From positions 56,509,174 to 56,573,173 of the forward strand of contig OZ023205.1 in the NCBI GenBank assembly GCA_963995525.1: a DNA stretch of 64,000 nt, in the 5' to 3' direction. Numbering within the stretch: position 1 is the stretch's first letter; every line of letters starts with the position of its first letter. The notes under the pieces are model-generated. The model did not search any database. It was given only the letters and a program-made list of their open reading frames with translations, and was not told the DNA's origin. Of the stretch, positions 62,646 through 64,000 are shown piece after piece. Source of the stretch: Escarpia spicata (lineage: Eukaryota > Annelida > Polychaeta > Sabellida > Siboglinidae). The translations under genes and the position numbers were made by a program.

Positions 62646-64000
62646 TGACCACAGATGGACTTGTCTTACTGTTTCACTAAGATAATGAGATTAAAAAAAA
62701 ATCATTAAACATATTCCATTGTTAAATTCACACAGCTTTATAAAAACAATACAAAATCTGCCACCATATCACAGAGGACATTATTTCCATGACACCAGCA
62801 AAATTACCCCAATGACACCTCCCAGTGTGGACAGGTTTTAGTATATAGAAGATCACAGTTAGATCTAACGAAAACTATTTTAAAGAGCAACAATCAGACT
62901 GATGGGCTGATAAGGATGTTAGTGAAACCTCCTCTGGCATATGTGGGTTGCATGTTACAATTGTGTCCTGCGGCAGTGATGCTGGACGCAGCCTCAGTGG
63001 AGAAAATCTGTCCTGCTCTGACGGCATATCTCGCGGCAATGACACTGGGCTCAGTGGAGAACACCTGTCCCTCTTCTGACGCCATGTACACATGCACAGT
63101 GCCACCTGGGATCAGCATTCTCACATCTGCATAATCCACCAATGAAACTGATCTTGCAAATGAGCAGTTGAGGATTATAGGCGAGGCCGCCTGTGTGAGG
63201 GGCAGTCGTGGCACGTATTTACCGGCTCGGCCTAGACGGATTGTGGTCTGATGGCCATTTATAGGCTCTGGGAGGAGATGGTCTGCTGATGACTGTACTT
63301 ATGTGTCCTGTAGCCAGACATATCTGACTGTCTCGTTGTCGTCCTCTGTCATCAAGCAGGTTCCAGCACTGCTAAGGTGACATCCATTGTATGCTTAGCA
63401 CACATAGAATTTGAGGGCTTTTATTATTTACAAACCACATGAAAGCATGCGGTAGACTATTGCTGTTTTATCGCTCCTTGTGCTGATTCTGTAAGTGAAC
63501 CACTAGGTAAAATAACTTTTTGTAATTTAGCAAATAAGAAACTGGCATAAATTGTATTTGCAAAGTTGGTGAGATTTGAAAATGTTACATTTGGTTATCA
63601 AATTTTGTTATGATTATAACAAAATGTATGTTGAATTTTTCGTTATAAGAAAGCGTTCTTACGTTTGTGTTTGCATGTAAATGTTTCCTACATGCGTAAA
63701 TATTTGTATTAGGGAAATATCTGTATTTTTACATTTGCAACAAAATAAGTATTAAGTAGTGTGCTAAACTTTCTGCATATTTTATCATTCTGGTTCACTA
63801 AGGTTTAGTAGGCAAACAGATTGGATCAGGCGGATTTGCATATTGATTAATACACTATCTGTCATTTTTAGAGATACTAGATTATTGAGAGAATATGTTA
63901 ATTCTGTGAAATTGTGTGGTGGTTGCCATTATGCAGTGTTTGGCTATTGGAAAACCACCGACGCTGACAGCTGATTTAGTTAATATCACACCAATCACAC
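62646..64000. other. Intron 7, right part, with a two-copy repeat
   Basis: Within 62975-63090, two diverged copies of GCGGCA(G/A)TGA..CTCAGTGGAGAA..CTGTCC..TCTGAC lie about 55-60 bp apart in a GC-richer patch. A 106-codon minus-strand frame (62894-63214) crosses them without recognisable similarity. Confidence 0.45.

Noticed and set aside
62894..63214. 106-codon minus-strand frame
   Set aside because: Overlaps a two-copy degenerate repeat; no recognisable domain or splice context.

Overview
This is eukaryotic nuclear DNA from an animal, probably a marine invertebrate. Coding exons are short and separated by kilobase introns with GT..AG borders. The retroelement types (RTE-like non-LTR, Penelope-like with a GIY-YIG domain, pogo/Tigger-like, TTAA-flanked) and the large load of minisatellites suit a lancelet or a lophotrochozoan, but the sequence alone does not settle the species.

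Layout. 1-796: 5'-truncated endonuclease part of an RTE-type retrotransposon, minus strand. 797-14448: a 13.65 kb array of about 290 copies of a 47-bp unit, with large-scale duplications of 52 to 75 units. 14554-16047: a GC-rich, probably terminal coding exon of an unrecognised plus-strand gene, whose stop codon opens a 46-bp tandem repeat. 16.3-22.2 kb: AT-rich intergenic DNA with microsatellites.

22268-59121 and beyond: the main gene, on the plus strand. Seven exons join in phase (1,2,2,1,1,0,0) to give the first 342 residues of a secreted or membrane protein: signal peptide, WSC domain, then two PKD-like domains. This is the N-terminal layout of a polycystin-1-family protein without the leucine-rich repeats of vertebrate PKD1. 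The rest of the gene lies beyond the right edge.

The introns hold most of the unusual material: tandem arrays with units of 71, 36, 50, 42, 12, 40 and 51/48 bp; pogo-like and TTAA-flanked non-autonomous elements; two almost fully palindromic elements; a 1.4 kb foldback element splitting an older tandem duplication; and a truncated Penelope-like element bounded by 139-bp inverted repeats, each carrying a hammerhead-ribozyme-like core. Two arrays (before exons 4 and 5) run directly into the splice acceptor, so repeat units carry acceptor-like copies. Several long open frames (up to 589 codons) are by-products of arrays whose period is a multiple of 3 or whose unit lacks stops; they are not called as genes.
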